This document shows positions 1-12,318 of a stretch of 64,000 bases of DNA, piece by piece (within the stretch, counting starts at the first letter, position 1; each line of letters begins with the position of its first letter). A model generated the notes under the pieces. The model made no database searches. It worked only from the letters and a program-made list of their open reading frames with translations, and had not been told where the DNA came from. Origin of the DNA: Theobroma cacao. Taxonomy: Eukaryota; Streptophyta; Magnoliopsida; Malvales; Malvaceae. The DNA lies in NCBI RefSeq assembly GCF_000208745.1, contig NC_030855.1:241823-305822 (forward strand), in the 5' to 3' direction. The position numbers and the translations under genes were made by a program.

Positions 1-107
1 TAGTTATCCAGTCATACTTTATTTGGATCTTGTATTCATTGTGCACCTTCTCTCTATTTTAATGTTGAATTGGTGCTTGGTTTTTCCTGTGTTCCAATCT
101 CCTGCAG

Positions 108-3100
108 CCAACAATTAGTGCTGAAGGTAGAGCACCACCCAAGATAGGAAATATTGGACACTTGACGCGTATATCTAACAAACTAGTTCAGCTTGGGAAT
201 AGCAATGGTGAAATTCAGGCATTTTTGCAGGTTTTAATTCTTATGCAGTCTTCTTTGCATACTTTTATATACTTTTGTGTGTTTTATGTAGTATTGCAAC
301 ACTTAACCCATCTGGAAATGTTTTTGAATTTCTGATTAGGGAATCAGAAGTATAGTTTAATCTCTAAAATTGAATGATATCTAATATTCTGTCTATCCGG
401 TGATAACTCTATGTTTCCATTTGGGGATGTTGCATATAAACATCCACAATTAAGTCTCACATAGTGTGAAATTATCAAAGATGTCTAGGGTAAGAATTTT
501 TATCAACTGAGGACAAAGAAACAGGAATCTTAAATAAGGTGATGATTATAATTTTTTTGAGTGCTTTTAATGTATTTTCTTAATAATTTTTGGGACCGAG
601 GGAGTGTGTTAAATTACACATGGTGACTCTTGATTCTTTATTTATAAGTTTAGCTATTATATTGTTGTTTAACACTTCTGGAATTATACTGTCATGTCAA
701 AATTTTATCTTTTTTCTCTGGATGTTTGCATTTTGGTCTCCGTACTTTCAGACTATCTTTGTCTGGTGTCACAATGTGGGAGGTAGCCTTCTCCCATTTC
801 ATTACCTGACTCTCTCATTCCCAAGGTTTGGACCTATGACTTCCAAGTTGAAAGTTCCAAGTACTAACCATTGGGATGTTCTCAAGGGAAGTTTCTGCCT
901 ATTGCTGTCAGAGATGCAAAATCCTATAGGCTCAAAATTTTGGTCCACTTTCAAGAGTTGTGTTTTTAATTTGTTTTTCTTTTGACAGGAAAATAGTGAA
1001 TGGATTGATTGGCATACAAATTTCCTATCAAAGCGTAATGCTACAGAAAATGTTTACCAGTGGGCTTGTGGGTAGGTCATCTTCCTCTGAATATTGCTCT
1101 TTTTCTCTTCTTTTTAGAGGCTATTCGTGATTGCCATATTTTTGGGTGAATTTCAGCACAGCTAAAATTAAATTTTGTGCACGGTAGAGCCTTGTTGGAA
1201 TTGCCTTGATTGCTACAGTTCCATTGATCCCAATTTACAGAAACCTCGATCCTGGATAATAATTTCACTTAGTATAGTTGGACAAGGATTATATGCGGTA
1301 GTAGAACTGTTTTGTGATAAGTCTTATGATAAAATGGATGAAGATTAATGAAATTACACAAAGTAGAGGGAAGAAGTGATTAGTTTATTGATTGGAGATC
1401 TAATATTAGATTGCAAAATTAATTTTTCACTTCAACCTTAATTTTATAGTCAGTTTATAGTCAGTGTCCGTAGGCAAGTTGTCCAATGTGTCCAGTTTCT
1501 TTGACCGAAATACTAGGGTATAATTGTTTGCTTATACCATTAGCAGATATTTAGAATTTTCAGGTTCTTGTAATTCTTGATCTGATACTAAAAGACCTTT
1601 CTTGCAGTCTACTTGCCTATCTAATCCTAAGTGAGACAGTAAAATAGTTTTCTGCTAAGTTTTTGTGTAGAGTGATAATTGGTATACAGAAAGTTGTGAT
1701 GGGAGAAAAAAGCATGGGTGAGGGAACGCCAAATTTATGGAGAGTGCTGTCTTAAATTTATAGAATGCTTCTTTTGACGGGTTAAGCTGAATTTTCAAAA
1801 GCTATTTAATTTCACAATGTTTTATGTACACTTATAATTGGTCTTTCAGAACAATGTAAATTTATCCTTGATAAATAGTGGAGCTAATTAATATAATCAC
1901 CGGCAGTGTATTATTGGTCAGTTTTCTTTAGTGTAGGTGGAAGGTTTGTTGGGATAATTGAATTCTTAAGGTAGTTATGATCCCTTTTTGATTAGAATAT
2001 GTGGTTTTGATATTCTGAGATATTCATAGAGAATTGATTAGGATTAAGGTCAAATTTGCCATTATACCATGCATCAATATTGAATTTTGCTTTAGTACTT
2101 CAATTGTATTGAATTTTGCCAATTTACTTTAATTAATGGCTTTTTTGGACAAAAATAATGGAATAGTGCATGTGAAGTCACATGATATTATCTCAGGTGT
2201 TTTTGATTAGTTGGCAATAACCCCGATCCTAGCAGCCATGATTTGCACTGGCAGGCAGTGCTGTGGCCGCTGGCAGCTGGCTGGCTTTCCCTCTCCTCCT
2301 CCCCTCCCTTTTTCCCTTCTCGGTCTTCCCTTTTGTTTTCCTCTTTTGCAGTTGTTTCTCTCTCTTTACTTCTCTTTCTTTTAACTCCAATGCTGGATCT
2401 GGCAGCAGATGACAGATCGGCTTTGGAAGGTCAGATCTGGCTATTCTCTAACCTCCCTGTTTCTCCCTTCCATGTTCTTCTCTGTTTCTTCACTCTTTCC
2501 TTCTCTTTGTGTTACGTCTCTCCTCTGTTTGTTTTTCTTGTTTTCAAGGTTGGATCTGGCCGTCTGGTGCCAGTATCGGATGGCCAGATCCAGCACATTC
2601 CCCCCTTCTCTCTCTCCCCTTTTCACTCTGTACTGTTTATTTTATAAATATTTCTTAATTTTTTCTTTTAAAACAAAATTTTGATAAATTTTAAAAAATT
2701 AAAAGAAAGAGCAGACTCATTTTTTCCAAATCAGCATGCCACATGTATGTTTTTTTCAACATGCACATCACAAATTTCCCCTCTGCAAAAGTAATCAAAT
2801 TGAAAGTATAGTGGCAATAGTACAGTGGCAAATTTAGCTTTAATCCTGTATTAATTTGTCATTTTATCATCGAATGACGTAGCCCTTTCTTTTTCAAATC
2901 AGTCATCAAGCTGAAGAACTTGAATGATTTTGAATGTCAGGCCAGAAACGAAAATGATTTTTGAATGAGCTTTAGCTACTTGAATTGTTTATTACCATGC
3001 AAAAAACTGGAACACAGACAAGGAAAATGCTTGGAAGTTTCTTCAAGTTGCCGCTAACATTTTTGTTTGATATTGTAATATTTATATCTCTCTGAGTTTC

Positions 3101-5510
3101 TTTAATATGATTCATCAATTTTGACAGGAGGCCAACTGCACTACAAGACCGGACAAGAGATAGTGATGATGATGATTACCAAGATAGGGATTATGATGTT
3201 GCAGCCTTAGCAAATAACTTAAGCCAGGCATTTCGATATGGCATTTACAGTAATGACGATATGGATGAGGTGCTTTCTAAAACTTTCTTAATAATTCAGC
3301 TTTATTTGAGTTTTATTTATCTACTTATTGAGTACCAAGACCAAGAGAATACGGTTTCTGGAATAAGAAATTATTCTGCATTATAAAAGGATGGAAAATT
3401 AGCAAGAAAGATGGAAGCTTGGGCATTTGGTTTGAGTGGATAAATACACCATTTATATCAAGAACAGTTTTTAGTTTATGAATTAGCCTTGAATTGGTTA
3501 GTCTCAGGACAAATAAATTCTAGATTAGATCGAGTACCACTTTATTGTTGTAGCTGGATGTAAAAGTCATGGTCAACATAAAAGGTTATAAGAGTTGATC
3601 CTAACCCTAATCAATCTGGTTTTTGCTTTTGTTTTGTTTTTTTTGTTTTCATTCTTCGGAGTGGATAGTTGAAACACCAAATCTGTCTTATTCTTTCTGT
3701 TCTTTTATCTATAAAATGTAAGCAACCAATCTGTTAGTTCATTTTAAGTTATATATATTTCATTCCTCTTTCTTTGTTGGATTAATTGGAGATGCTAATT
3801 ATCTGAAAGGAAAATAAAAAAGATAAAGAGGCTATAAGTTTTTCATCTGTTGTATGTAAATGGAATATGGGGATGTAATCTGTTGTTTTGAATGTTATCG
3901 AGAATTCAATTGTTCAATGTTATTGAGCATTCGATTTTCAAACCCTCAAGTCTTTATGTATTTGTTTTTCCAACTAACAGGACCTTGTTGCAAATAGTTT
4001 TGTAATTATGCAAGAAACGGTGATGCTTTGTTATATAAAAAACAGTGGTTTTCCCTACTATTCTCATTTTAGTTACTGTATCAGGAATGTCTTTATGTTG
4101 TTTAGCAAATAAAACTTGTTAGTCTTTGACTATACTATCTCTAGTTTTTACTTTGTATTTTTAAATCTTGTTAGTTTAGATTTGTTTTTTATTTCAATAT
4201 TTGTCTTTGTGTATTCATTCTGTCGTTAAATTAGTAGACACTCTGATTTAAAATGTGGAGGTGTTTGTTTATTCATTTGATGATATCTTTTCCATTTGTT
4301 TCAGGTACATGGCTCTCTTGAACGAGATGATGAGGTATATGTCGTGTTATGATCTCAAATTTCAAGTCAATAGCTGGACAGTTGGTCAAAATAATAATTG
4401 TGTAGGAAAAAGTTTGCCAAAACTTATTTTGAGGAGTCTTCCTCTTTGTGCTTTTTTCCCTTTTGTTATAATGTGGAATTGTTAGTTCTTGCTAATGATT
4501 TTGCACTCTGTTGTTAGTTTGGTCATCAAAATATGATCTCCTTTTATCATCAAGAACATCCCCTGTCAATGGTTTTCCTTTCCTTTTTTATTTTTTTAGA
4601 TTGTTGTTTTTCTTCCCTCTCTTTTGGTAAAAGAATTTTTGCGAATACCTGTAATGGTCTATTGCTGTTGTACTTGTCAGGATGTTTACTTTGATGATGA
4701 ATCTGCTGAAGTTGTGATATCTTCTCTGCGCCTAGGAGACGACCAAGAAAGGTAGGTTGAAATCTTCTTTTGAACTAACTGGTGGAAATGAGAAATTAGT
4801 AACTTTCTTGTCCATGTTGAATTTTCTATTTTTGTGCTGACTCAACCGCTTGACCTACTTGGTGGGGCATTTTCTTTATTGTTTGCAGTGGGTCTCTTTT
4901 TACGAATTCCAACTGGTTTGCATTTGAAGATGATAGAGTTTCTAATGAACGTTCAATTGGTGCTCTTGCTTCTCCATCACCTAATAATGAGGGAGCTGGT
5001 GTTGTAAATGGCGATGGAGAAGATGAGGTTGTTGTCGGTGAAGATGATGACTTGGATGATACGGCGACATCTTCTCAGGTGCCTGATGCAAAATTAGAAG
5101 ATAACTCCGCTGACGTGTCTGAAGACTCTAGAGAAGCTGGGCCAAGTGCAAATGATAAACCACCTGCGTGGGTTGAATGGAGAGAGACCCCGGATTCCAG
5201 TGAAGCATCCGGTTCTGATGAATCTTGTACCATCCCAAATGGTGAAGTGCAAGTGAAACTGGAGGATAAAGGTAGTGGTCTTAACCCAGATGGTACTACT
5301 GAAGATGCTCCATCCTCTGACAATACAAATGAAACTGCGTTGGGGAGATGTGCATCAACAGATGAAAACCCTGGTTCAAAACCTCCTGAGCCATCAGAGT
5401 CTGTTAGTGGGAATTCAAGTCCACTTGTTACTGAGGAGGAGAAGAGAGCTTCAGGAACAGAATGTGCCCCTGAGATTACCAAGGATGGAGCTGAAGAAAC
5501 AGAGGAGTAA
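108..5510 (+). CDS. SAPS-domain (SIT4 phosphatase-associated) protein, C-terminal part; 5' end outside window
   Basis: Six exons are visible: 108-230, 989-1071, 3128-3269, 4305-4334, 4681-4751 and 4889-5510 (stop TAA). They keep one frame and encode the last 356 residues or so. The family consists of regulatory subunits of PP6/Sit4-type Ser/Thr phosphatases. The first visible exon holds the end of the conserved SAPS region (GNIGHLTRISNKL), followed by SEWIDWHTNFL and a WACGRPT junction. Next come an acidic DSDDDDYQDRDYD stretch, NLSQAFRYGIYSNDDMDE and NWFAFEDDR, all typical of plant members. The last 200 residues are a low-complexity, Glu/Ser/Asp-rich, probably disordered tail. Intron 1071/3128 is 2 kb and carries a terminal-inverted-repeat element. 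The N-terminal SAPS repeats must lie upstream of base 1. The family call is firm; the phosphatase partner is inferred from the family. Confidence 0.93.
2040..2847. mobile_element. Non-autonomous TIR element (Mutator-like?) in SAPS intron
   Basis: The two ends are inverted copies. The left end at 2040 begins AGGATTAAGGTCAAATTTGC and the right end at 2847, read inverted, begins AGGATTAAAGCTAAATTTGC, with similarity continuing for about 30 bp. The 9-bp flanks (2031-2039 and 2848-2856) match at 7 of 9 positions, which fits an aged Mutator-type duplication. The inside is CT-rich with related GGATCTGGC-type blocks (about 2393-2590) and no transposase. Superfamily assignment is an inference. Confidence 0.6.
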
Positions 5511-6585
5511 TGTAAATCCCAAAGAATTGGTTTAGTTGAGCTAACTCATGTGGGGTGCGGACATGGATGTGGGGAATGAACACACTGCGTGGTTGACCAG
5601 GCTGGCCTTGTGTACAGGGTTGGTTATTCGGGCATTGGGTCGATCAGAGTTAATGATTCTTTTACCAGGCCCAGGCCCTGGCCCTGGCCCGTTTGGGCAA
5701 AATTGGAGGAGGCAAGTAAAGCAACATTTAATTTGTTGTTGTCTAGGTTGTGCTAGTAATTGAGGAAATGGCGGGTAACTTTTAGCGCAAGAAGGTGTTT
5801 ATATGACATAATTGTTGTTTCCCTACCCAGTTCCCATGAATGATTATAGAAATGATTTCTTCTTGTGAATGACGTTCTCATGTCTCCTTAACCCCGCACT
5901 CCCTCTTTGACCTTTCTTCAACAGGTATAGTCTAGTGTTTTTGATCAACATTGTTTGTATTCCTTTTCTTGTCTGTTGTGGTGGGAAAGAGTCTCTCTTC
6001 TTTTATTTTGGGTTATTAATAAAAATCATCACCAAGGCTATGCCATGTCTTCGTTAAACGATGCGAAATTTTCTCAAATTAAAAGATGCAATTACTTAAA
6101 CAAACAGACATTTATTAATCATTTTAATTTTCAAAAAAATAATAATTACATCTTTTATGTTCATAAATTACTGTAATAAATTCAAGCAAAATAGATTCGG
6201 GTCAATCCATGCTAAGTAAGATCCGCCTGTATTCGTATATATGTGTTTGATTCATTTCTTTAATGTTTCCATTTGTCATTTCTTCATTCTTCTTTCTGTT
6301 AGTTCATCAATATATGTATTCTCTTATCTATTATTTAATAATAATAATAATAATAATAATAATATATTTTTAATCTTTTACAATTTATATATATATATAT
6401 TGCAGTGTCTTCTCATTATTTCAGTTTTACTAAACCTTTACCCCCTTTTTTCCTCCATATTTCCTCTCAAAGCGCAAAACTTTGAATCGGATTCCTTTTC
6501 TCATTATTACTTCAATTTGATGTTCTTTCTGGGTTTTTCCTTCCGAGACCCGAGAAAAAGAGCCGAAACGGTGTGAAAAATAAAA
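5511..6585. other. Intergenic gap: SAPS 3' UTR and DRT111 promoter
   Basis: The first 400 bases probably hold the SAPS 3' UTR, including a short GGCCCT-type hexamer repeat near 5668-5691. The rest is AT-rich upstream sequence of the DRT111-like gene, with an AAT microsatellite at about 6337-6366 and a TA run near 6388-6400. No coding gene is supported; the ORFs here are short and simple in composition. Confidence 0.6.
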
Positions 6586-9500
6586 ATGCTAGGTGGGTTG
6601 TACGGGGACCTCCCTCCGCCGTCCGATGAGGATAACAAACCCAGCACTAACTCCACGGTGTGGTCAAGCAGCACCAAGATGGCGCCTCCGACCCTCCGCA
6701 AGCCTTTCTCAGGGTTCGCTCCGCCACAGACAATCCTCAGATCCCAAAACAAACCCAAAAACTCAATTCCCAAAACGACACCTTCTGTCTCAGCCTCAGC
6801 CTCCCCCTCCCCCACGCCGGTTGCGCCCGACGAAATGGCGCAACAGCAGCCCGCACTGGTGGGCGTCACTTCCACTGTAATGGAAGAGTATGACCCAGCC
6901 AGGCCCAATGACTACGAGGACTATCGGAGAGAGAAGAAAAGGAAGGCTATGGAGGAGGAGATGAGGAGGGAATTGGAGAAGAGGAGGAGAGAAGAGGAGG
7001 AGAGGGAGAGAGAGAGAGAAGAGAGGGAGAGGGAGAGGGAAAGGGAAAGGGAAGGAGATTACAATGATTCAAGGTTGAATATTTCAGGCGAAGAGGCTTG
7101 GAGACGACGTGCAGCCATGAGTGGCGGAGTGCCAAGGTCCCCGTCTCCGCCGGGGAATGCTGAGGGCTTTACCATTGGAAAGTCGGAGACAAGTGGGCTG
7201 GGCGTTGGGGCAGGTGGGCAGATGACTGCCGCCCAAAGGATGATGGCGAAAATGGGGTGGAAGGAAGGGCAGGGTCTTGGAAAGCAGGAGCAGGGAATTA
7301 CTACTCCATTGATGGCAAAGAAGACAGACAGGAGAGCTGGTGTGATTGTGAATGCCAGCGAGACTAAGCCTGATAAGAAGGTCAAGAGTGTCAGTTTCAA
7401 TGGCCCCCCTACTCGTGTTTTGCTGCTTAGGAACATGGTATATGCCCAATTGCCCTTCTTGCTAATTTTTTTTATGTTTGTTTTAGATGGCATTTCTGCT
7501 TGCAATTTAAACTTCGCTGCTCAAATTTTTCTTACGTGGCTTCAGTAGCCTTTTTTGCTTGACCTCTTTTCTATTGGTTTCAGTATGTCAACTACTTTTA
7601 ATATGTAATTTTCAAAACTAGTGCTTTCATGGATGTCATCCTGATCAAAGGCTTCTGGCATATCCTACTTATTGGTTTAGGTCTTGATGCTATTTCATGC
7701 TGGCATTTATTGATGGTTGCCTTGATGATAGTGATTGGACTTGTAAATTCTCTTTTGCCTTTCTTGATTCTGTGCCCTCTGTGTCTTGTCTAAGTTGGAA
7801 ACGCATACTAGATCACTGATTGCTTGGATGAAACTTCATATAACACAGAGAAAAGAATGGATGCAGTGTCGCAACCATTGAATGCTTAAATCATCCAACA
7901 ACAAAGTAGCAAAAGAATATGGCAAATTGTTTATGTTTGTTCCAATCACTGTGATAAACACCATAAAGAGGAATACATGGATTTTTGAGTGCTTGACAGA
8001 CTCTAGCAATATGCAACATAAGTTTAACATGAAATTTATTTCAAGCCTTATGTTAGATCAAATTTAAGTACTCAAAGAAGTTGTTTGTGGTTAATTGGGT
8101 GGCTGATGCTTGTTTTAGGACAAATCTGAAGAATGCAGTGCTTCACTAGTCTAAAATTTTTCCATTCTAGTGTATTGAATTGCTATTCATTGCAATCGTA
8201 GATTCTTAGGTTGGCGACCATATGTCTTTCGGTTTGGTCTTGAGAGTTGATATCGTACAAATAAAAATTAGGTCTTGGGGGATACGGTTGTTTTCATGTC
8301 ACCTTTCTTGGGAGGCCATCTTCAGCAGGACTAGGCTCGTTGGCTTCTTGGCAAAAAAATTTTACTGCTTGTGTTAATTGAAGTTTTTAATTTCGCTGAA
8401 AACATGTCTCTCTCAGGCTAGTTTGAAACAGTTGGGGGCATGTTGGGACGTATTAGGCTAAATGCTTGTTTAGGACATGGATTTTGCCCCAATGTCCATT
8501 TCAGGACATTAACTTTTAATTGGTCATTTTAGGATCTAAACTTTCAAAATTGAACAAATTCAGGAAAATTGATTGCAGAATCTGTTAGATCCATTAAATT
8601 TTTCCATGTAGCTGTAAAAGTGATAGGTGGCACATAATGTGGCAGTCAAGTAGACAACATCACCATTTAATCTTCCCCTTTTTTCTCAGAATGTTGCTTT
8701 CTCTCTCAATCCTTCCCTTCTTATTCTCTCCCACAGTAGCCATAGCTTCTTCTTCTTCTTCTTCTTCTTCTTTTTTTTCATTTTTCAGCCTTTAATTTCT
8801 TCAATTGCCCCTTTCAAGTCCAAATTTCATATCAGACACATCTGTCCAAATACGAAGAATCTAGACTCCATTTACAACCAAGGAATGTTTTATAGGTGTG
8901 ATTTCGGAAATTTATAGTTTAGCCATTACATCATTGGGTATAGAAGTCCAGAACGCCTTTTTTTTTTTTTTAATAATGTTTGATTTTCTAATATATACTC
9001 TTCTTAGATGCTTCTAAAGCCAAAGTTTGATTCCTACTCAAGCGATGTGCACTATAGCTTTTGTCATGACCCTGTATCATCAACACAATCTTTCATTTAC
9101 TTTCCTTTGCTCTTAAAAATGGTGAATTTCCTACTTGGAAATGATAAATCATGATATTAACTAATGCTCTTAAAAATGGTTGACTCTATATTAGTAGTTT
9201 TTAAAGGCAAAAGTTGAGTCGGACAATCCCTTCCTTGAAAAGAGAAAGCCTCTTTTCCTCTTAAACTATAACCTCTAAAATTCCTTTGATTAATCAAGTG
9301 CATATAAGTTTTTCCTTGTATCTTGGAAGATGTGTTTAATCTTGAAATTTGGACTTGAAAGGGGGCAGTTTAGTGAAGTTAAAGGCTGAAGAATTAAAAA
9401 GGAAAGTTGTGTCTATGGTGAGAAAGAGACATTTTGAAAAAAAGAAGAGAAAGAAGCAAAAAGAAAAGGGGGAAAAAGTTCAAAAGTGATGTTGGCCTAG

Positions 9501-10972
9501 TTGACAGGAAAAAAAAAATTAAAAAGGTTCGTCAACCACCCTTACCTGAATATGTTCAATTTTTAAAGTCTAGGTCCTGAAATGACCAAATCAAAAAGTT
9601 CACATTTTGAAATAGACATTGGGGCAAAGTTTGTGTCTTGAAAAAATCATTTAGCTGGATATATTATAAAGCATTCAGCTAGGGTTGGATTCCACTGATA
9701 TAGCCAAGCTTGGCATTCCCTGATATTAGGCTTGTGACATGATTGGGTTATCTTGGGCCTATATGATAATTATACGAGTGTCTTTGCTTGTATCTATTTA
9801 CATTATAATGGTCATATCATTAACTAGTGAAGCATATTGAACTGAAAAGATGTGTGGCACTAAGAATGACTAGAGCAATGACTTAATTAGTCTAATGCAT
9901 GTATTAACAGTCGAGAAGGATGGTAAAATGGTGGTTCGTCTTCACATCCTTTCCCCCTTTATTTCTCAAGTTTCTTCATAATTTCTCTTAACTATACACC
10001 TCCTACAAGCTCTCCCACCAACAGGAGAAAACTAGAGGAAGAAGATTTACATGGTCTTCTCCTCTGTTTTTCTTTTCTTTGGTTTCATGTCCTTTAACTT
10101 GGTTGCACTGTAAGTAACAGTGAAATGGAACAAGCATGGCATATATAATTTTGGATAAATTAATTTACTAAGTGCATTTTAAAGAATGATGACAGCAAAT
10201 GCAATCTGGCAATAATGGGGTTCTTACTATTAAAACAGTTTTCTATTCTTTTATTTTTTATAAGAGCAATGTAATTCTTTCTTGTCTAGCTCTGGTGCTT
10301 TCTTGGAAGTAATTATGATGGTATAATTTGTTTGCATTGAATTATATAGAAGAGAAAGGTAGCCAATTTCTTAGGATGCATGTTGGTGTTGACTGTTCTG
10401 TGCATATGTTGGTTGTGGATACGGCCAACTTCATCCCGAGTTCAGTGCAAATTATTTTTCCTAATGTAGTGTTTATTTGATTTTCATTTTTCCTTGTCTT
10501 GTTGGATGTGTTTAAGCTGTTCATGAAATTAGTTGTTATTATCTGGATAATTTTTATCACCTATAAATGATAAAAGTGAGAAAGAATATGAGAGATTTGT
10601 TTGCTGTCTTGATGACTGAGATGCGCTGACGAGATGGAGGTGGGAGTGGCTAACTATTGTGCTTCCTTGTTGAAGGTGGGTCCTGGTGAAGTAGATGATG
10701 AGCTAGAAGATGAGGTTGGATCTGAGTGTGCCAAGTATGGAAGTGTTACCCGAGTTTTGATATTTGAGATAACAGAGCCAAATTTCCCAGTAGAGGAGGC
10801 AGTGAGAATATTCATACAGTTTGAGAGGTCAGAGGAAACAACAAAAGCATTGATTGACCTTGATGGTCGGTATTTTGGGGGAAGGGTTGTTAAAGCCTCG
10901 TTCTATGATGAGGAGAGGTTTAGTAAGAATGAGCTTGCTCCGATGCCAGGGGAAATTCCTGGTTTTTCTTGA
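6586..10972 (+). CDS. DRT111: DRT111/SPF45-like splicing factor (G-patch plus UHM-type RRM)
   Basis: Two exons, 6586-7437 and 10676-10972, give 382 residues, close to the roughly 387 of Arabidopsis DRT111. The start MLGGLYGDLPPP is characteristic. Residues about 110-156 form a highly charged Glu/Arg coiled region encoded by a GA-rich tract. A G-patch follows (about 212-250, with MGWKEGQGLGK). The C-terminal RRM-like UHM spans the junction (TRVLLLRNM joined to VGPGEVDDEL) and keeps the RYF signature in LDGRYFGGR. It ends NELAPMPGEIPGFS. SPF45 proteins act in the nucleus in 3' splice-site choice, and the name DRT111 comes from an older DNA-damage complementation screen. The single 3.2 kb intron contains a long inverted-repeat element. 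An ATG at 10634 lies upstream of the acceptor and is not used in this model. Confidence 0.95.
8456..9656. mobile_element. Foldback-type element with about 350-400 bp inverted arms in DRT111 intron
   Basis: The left arm (about 8456-8865) and right arm (about 9310-9656) are inverted copies. Shared blocks include GCTAAATG at the outer tips, TTTGCCCCAATGTC, AATTGAACA-ATTCAGG and AAATTTGGACTTGAAAGG (as read in the right arm). The arms differ by indels, among them a TTC run at 8747-8771. The centre of about 450 bp has no recognisable coding sequence. The target duplication could not be resolved. Transcribed through the intron, the arms could fold into a long hairpin. Confidence 0.72.
8747..8771. 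repeat. TTC microsatellite
   Basis: Run of eight or so CTT/TTC units followed by a T run, inside the left arm of the foldback element. Confidence 0.85.
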
Positions 10973-11541
10973 TGCAGTGAAGGAGGTGCACTGATAGTTG
11001 ATCCAAACAAGTGTTGTAAGTAGCACGCATCCAAGCTTGGAGTTTGTTTTGGACATTTTCATAATTTGTATTTGTACTACTAAAAGCGAAGAGTTGTAGC
11101 AAGTGATTGTTATATTAATATGAAGGCTGTTGAGATAGAGCGTTTGTTCATCAGTTTTGTATTGTTTTGATATGTGTGGCTTGCTTGCACTATTACATAT
11201 GGCTATCTATGTCTATGTGCATTTCCTTTTGTCTATAGCTTCATTTACGTTAATCCAAATGATTCAAAAAGAAGATGGATTCCATTTTAATACAGATTGA
11301 CATTGACATGTAACTTCTTCCAGGGACAAAATTTTTAAATTGATTTTTTTTTTTAAATGTATAGAAGCGTTCAATTCAGACTTGTGCCTTTAGTTTTCTA
11401 CCTCATAATCCCTTAAAAAATTGTGGATTAAAACGACAACCCACGAATATATCCATACCAAAGTAAGTTTAGAATGTAGATTGGAATTTAAACTCATAAA
11501 CTGAACCAAGGTGATATGTAGTCTGTTTCTATGAAATGTTT
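10973..11541. other. Convergent intergenic gap
   Basis: This lies between the 3' ends of the DRT111-like (+) and BZR-like (-) genes. It should hold both 3' UTRs. No additional gene is visible. Confidence 0.55.
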
Positions 11542-12318
11542 TTAGTTATATGTTTTCCTCCTTATTGCCCCTAATAGGGGTGAACCAGGTGGCATGCACT
11601 GGCTAGGTGGTGCTGCCTCCTGTGGGTACAGTTGCTGCAATGCCAACGTTGAAACCCCATCCTCACCACCATACATGTAAGGAGCTATGGGAATGAGATC
11701 GTCGCAAAAACTGTCAATGACGCGGATGGGATCTTCGACAGCTGCCACCGGGTTGTGTCGAGGGGATGCGGTGGTCGAACACTCTCCTCCACCTATCACA
11801 ACGCTGCTACTGGGTGTTGGGGCGGTGATTGGTTTCATGGCTCCACAAACCGGGCAGCAGTTGGCAGTCTGGAGATATCAATCAACGAAGAAAGTTGAGC
11901 CGAACAAAACCAAAATTTTAAACGCAAAGGGTGAAATCAAAAGAGAATAGTTAAATCCATGATCCTGTCCTGTCCAAGGCATTCATAGTAGAAGTGTTTT
12001 AAAGTAGACAGACCATGTAATAAGTTTGTGGCGTTGTTTCGCAGGGAAAGAAAAAGTTAGTAGTACCTTGGAGAAGGAGACGGAGCGGTAGGTGGTGCCA
12101 TCGGGTTCAACCACCCAACCAGCCTCGTTGGCAAGCTGACGAAGGACTTGATTGATATCAGCGCGAGGGAAGAGATGGTATCCGCCATGCCTCCTAAGCC
12201 CATGAAAGATGTTTGTAGTTATTGCCCTTCTTTGCCTTTCTCTCATTTTGGTCCTCTCTTTCTCAATCTCGCTCCTCCCTCTCCCTCTCCCTCTCCCTCT
12301 CCCTCTCCCTTCTCCCAT
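11542..12318 (-). CDS. Small BES1/BZR1-type DNA-binding domain protein, BAM7/8-like domain without amylase
   Basis: Two exons are read on the minus strand: 12318-12067 and 11868-11542, phase 0, about 192 residues. The N-terminus is a Gly-Arg repeat encoded by a CTCCCT-type tandem tract. Next comes a basic BZR1-type domain: [20 protein letters not shown], then [18 protein letters not shown] and VEPDGTTYR. The PxRAD wording resembles the BZR domains of beta-amylases BAM7/BAM8 more than BZR1/BES1 itself (KHCDNNEVL). No amylase domain follows. Exon 2 has [11 protein letters not shown], a Ser/Thr-rich stretch and a C-terminal tail [19 protein letters not shown] nuclear transcriptional role is inferred from the domain alone. 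The start is uncertain (an in-frame ATG also lies at 12384), and the last codons could differ if a further exon exists. Confidence 0.72.
12268..12312. repeat. CTCCCT-type tandem hexamer repeat
   Basis: Tandem TCCCTC units; on the minus strand they encode the Gly-Arg run at the N-terminus of the BZR-domain protein, so copy number would change protein length in steps of two residues. Confidence 0.85.

Noticed and set aside
590..985. 131-codon ORF in the SAPS intron
   Set aside because: Lies within an intron between two confident in-frame exons, hydrophobic AT-driven composition, and runs up to the acceptor; no recognised domain.
5075..5482. 135-codon minus-strand ORF
   Set aside because: Exact antisense shadow of the acidic SAPS tail; Ser/Gly-rich composition mirrors the coding strand.
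11687..11950. 87-codon plus-strand ORF
   Set aside because: Antisense to exon 2 of the BZR-domain gene, whose minus-strand frame joins cleanly to a recognisable domain.
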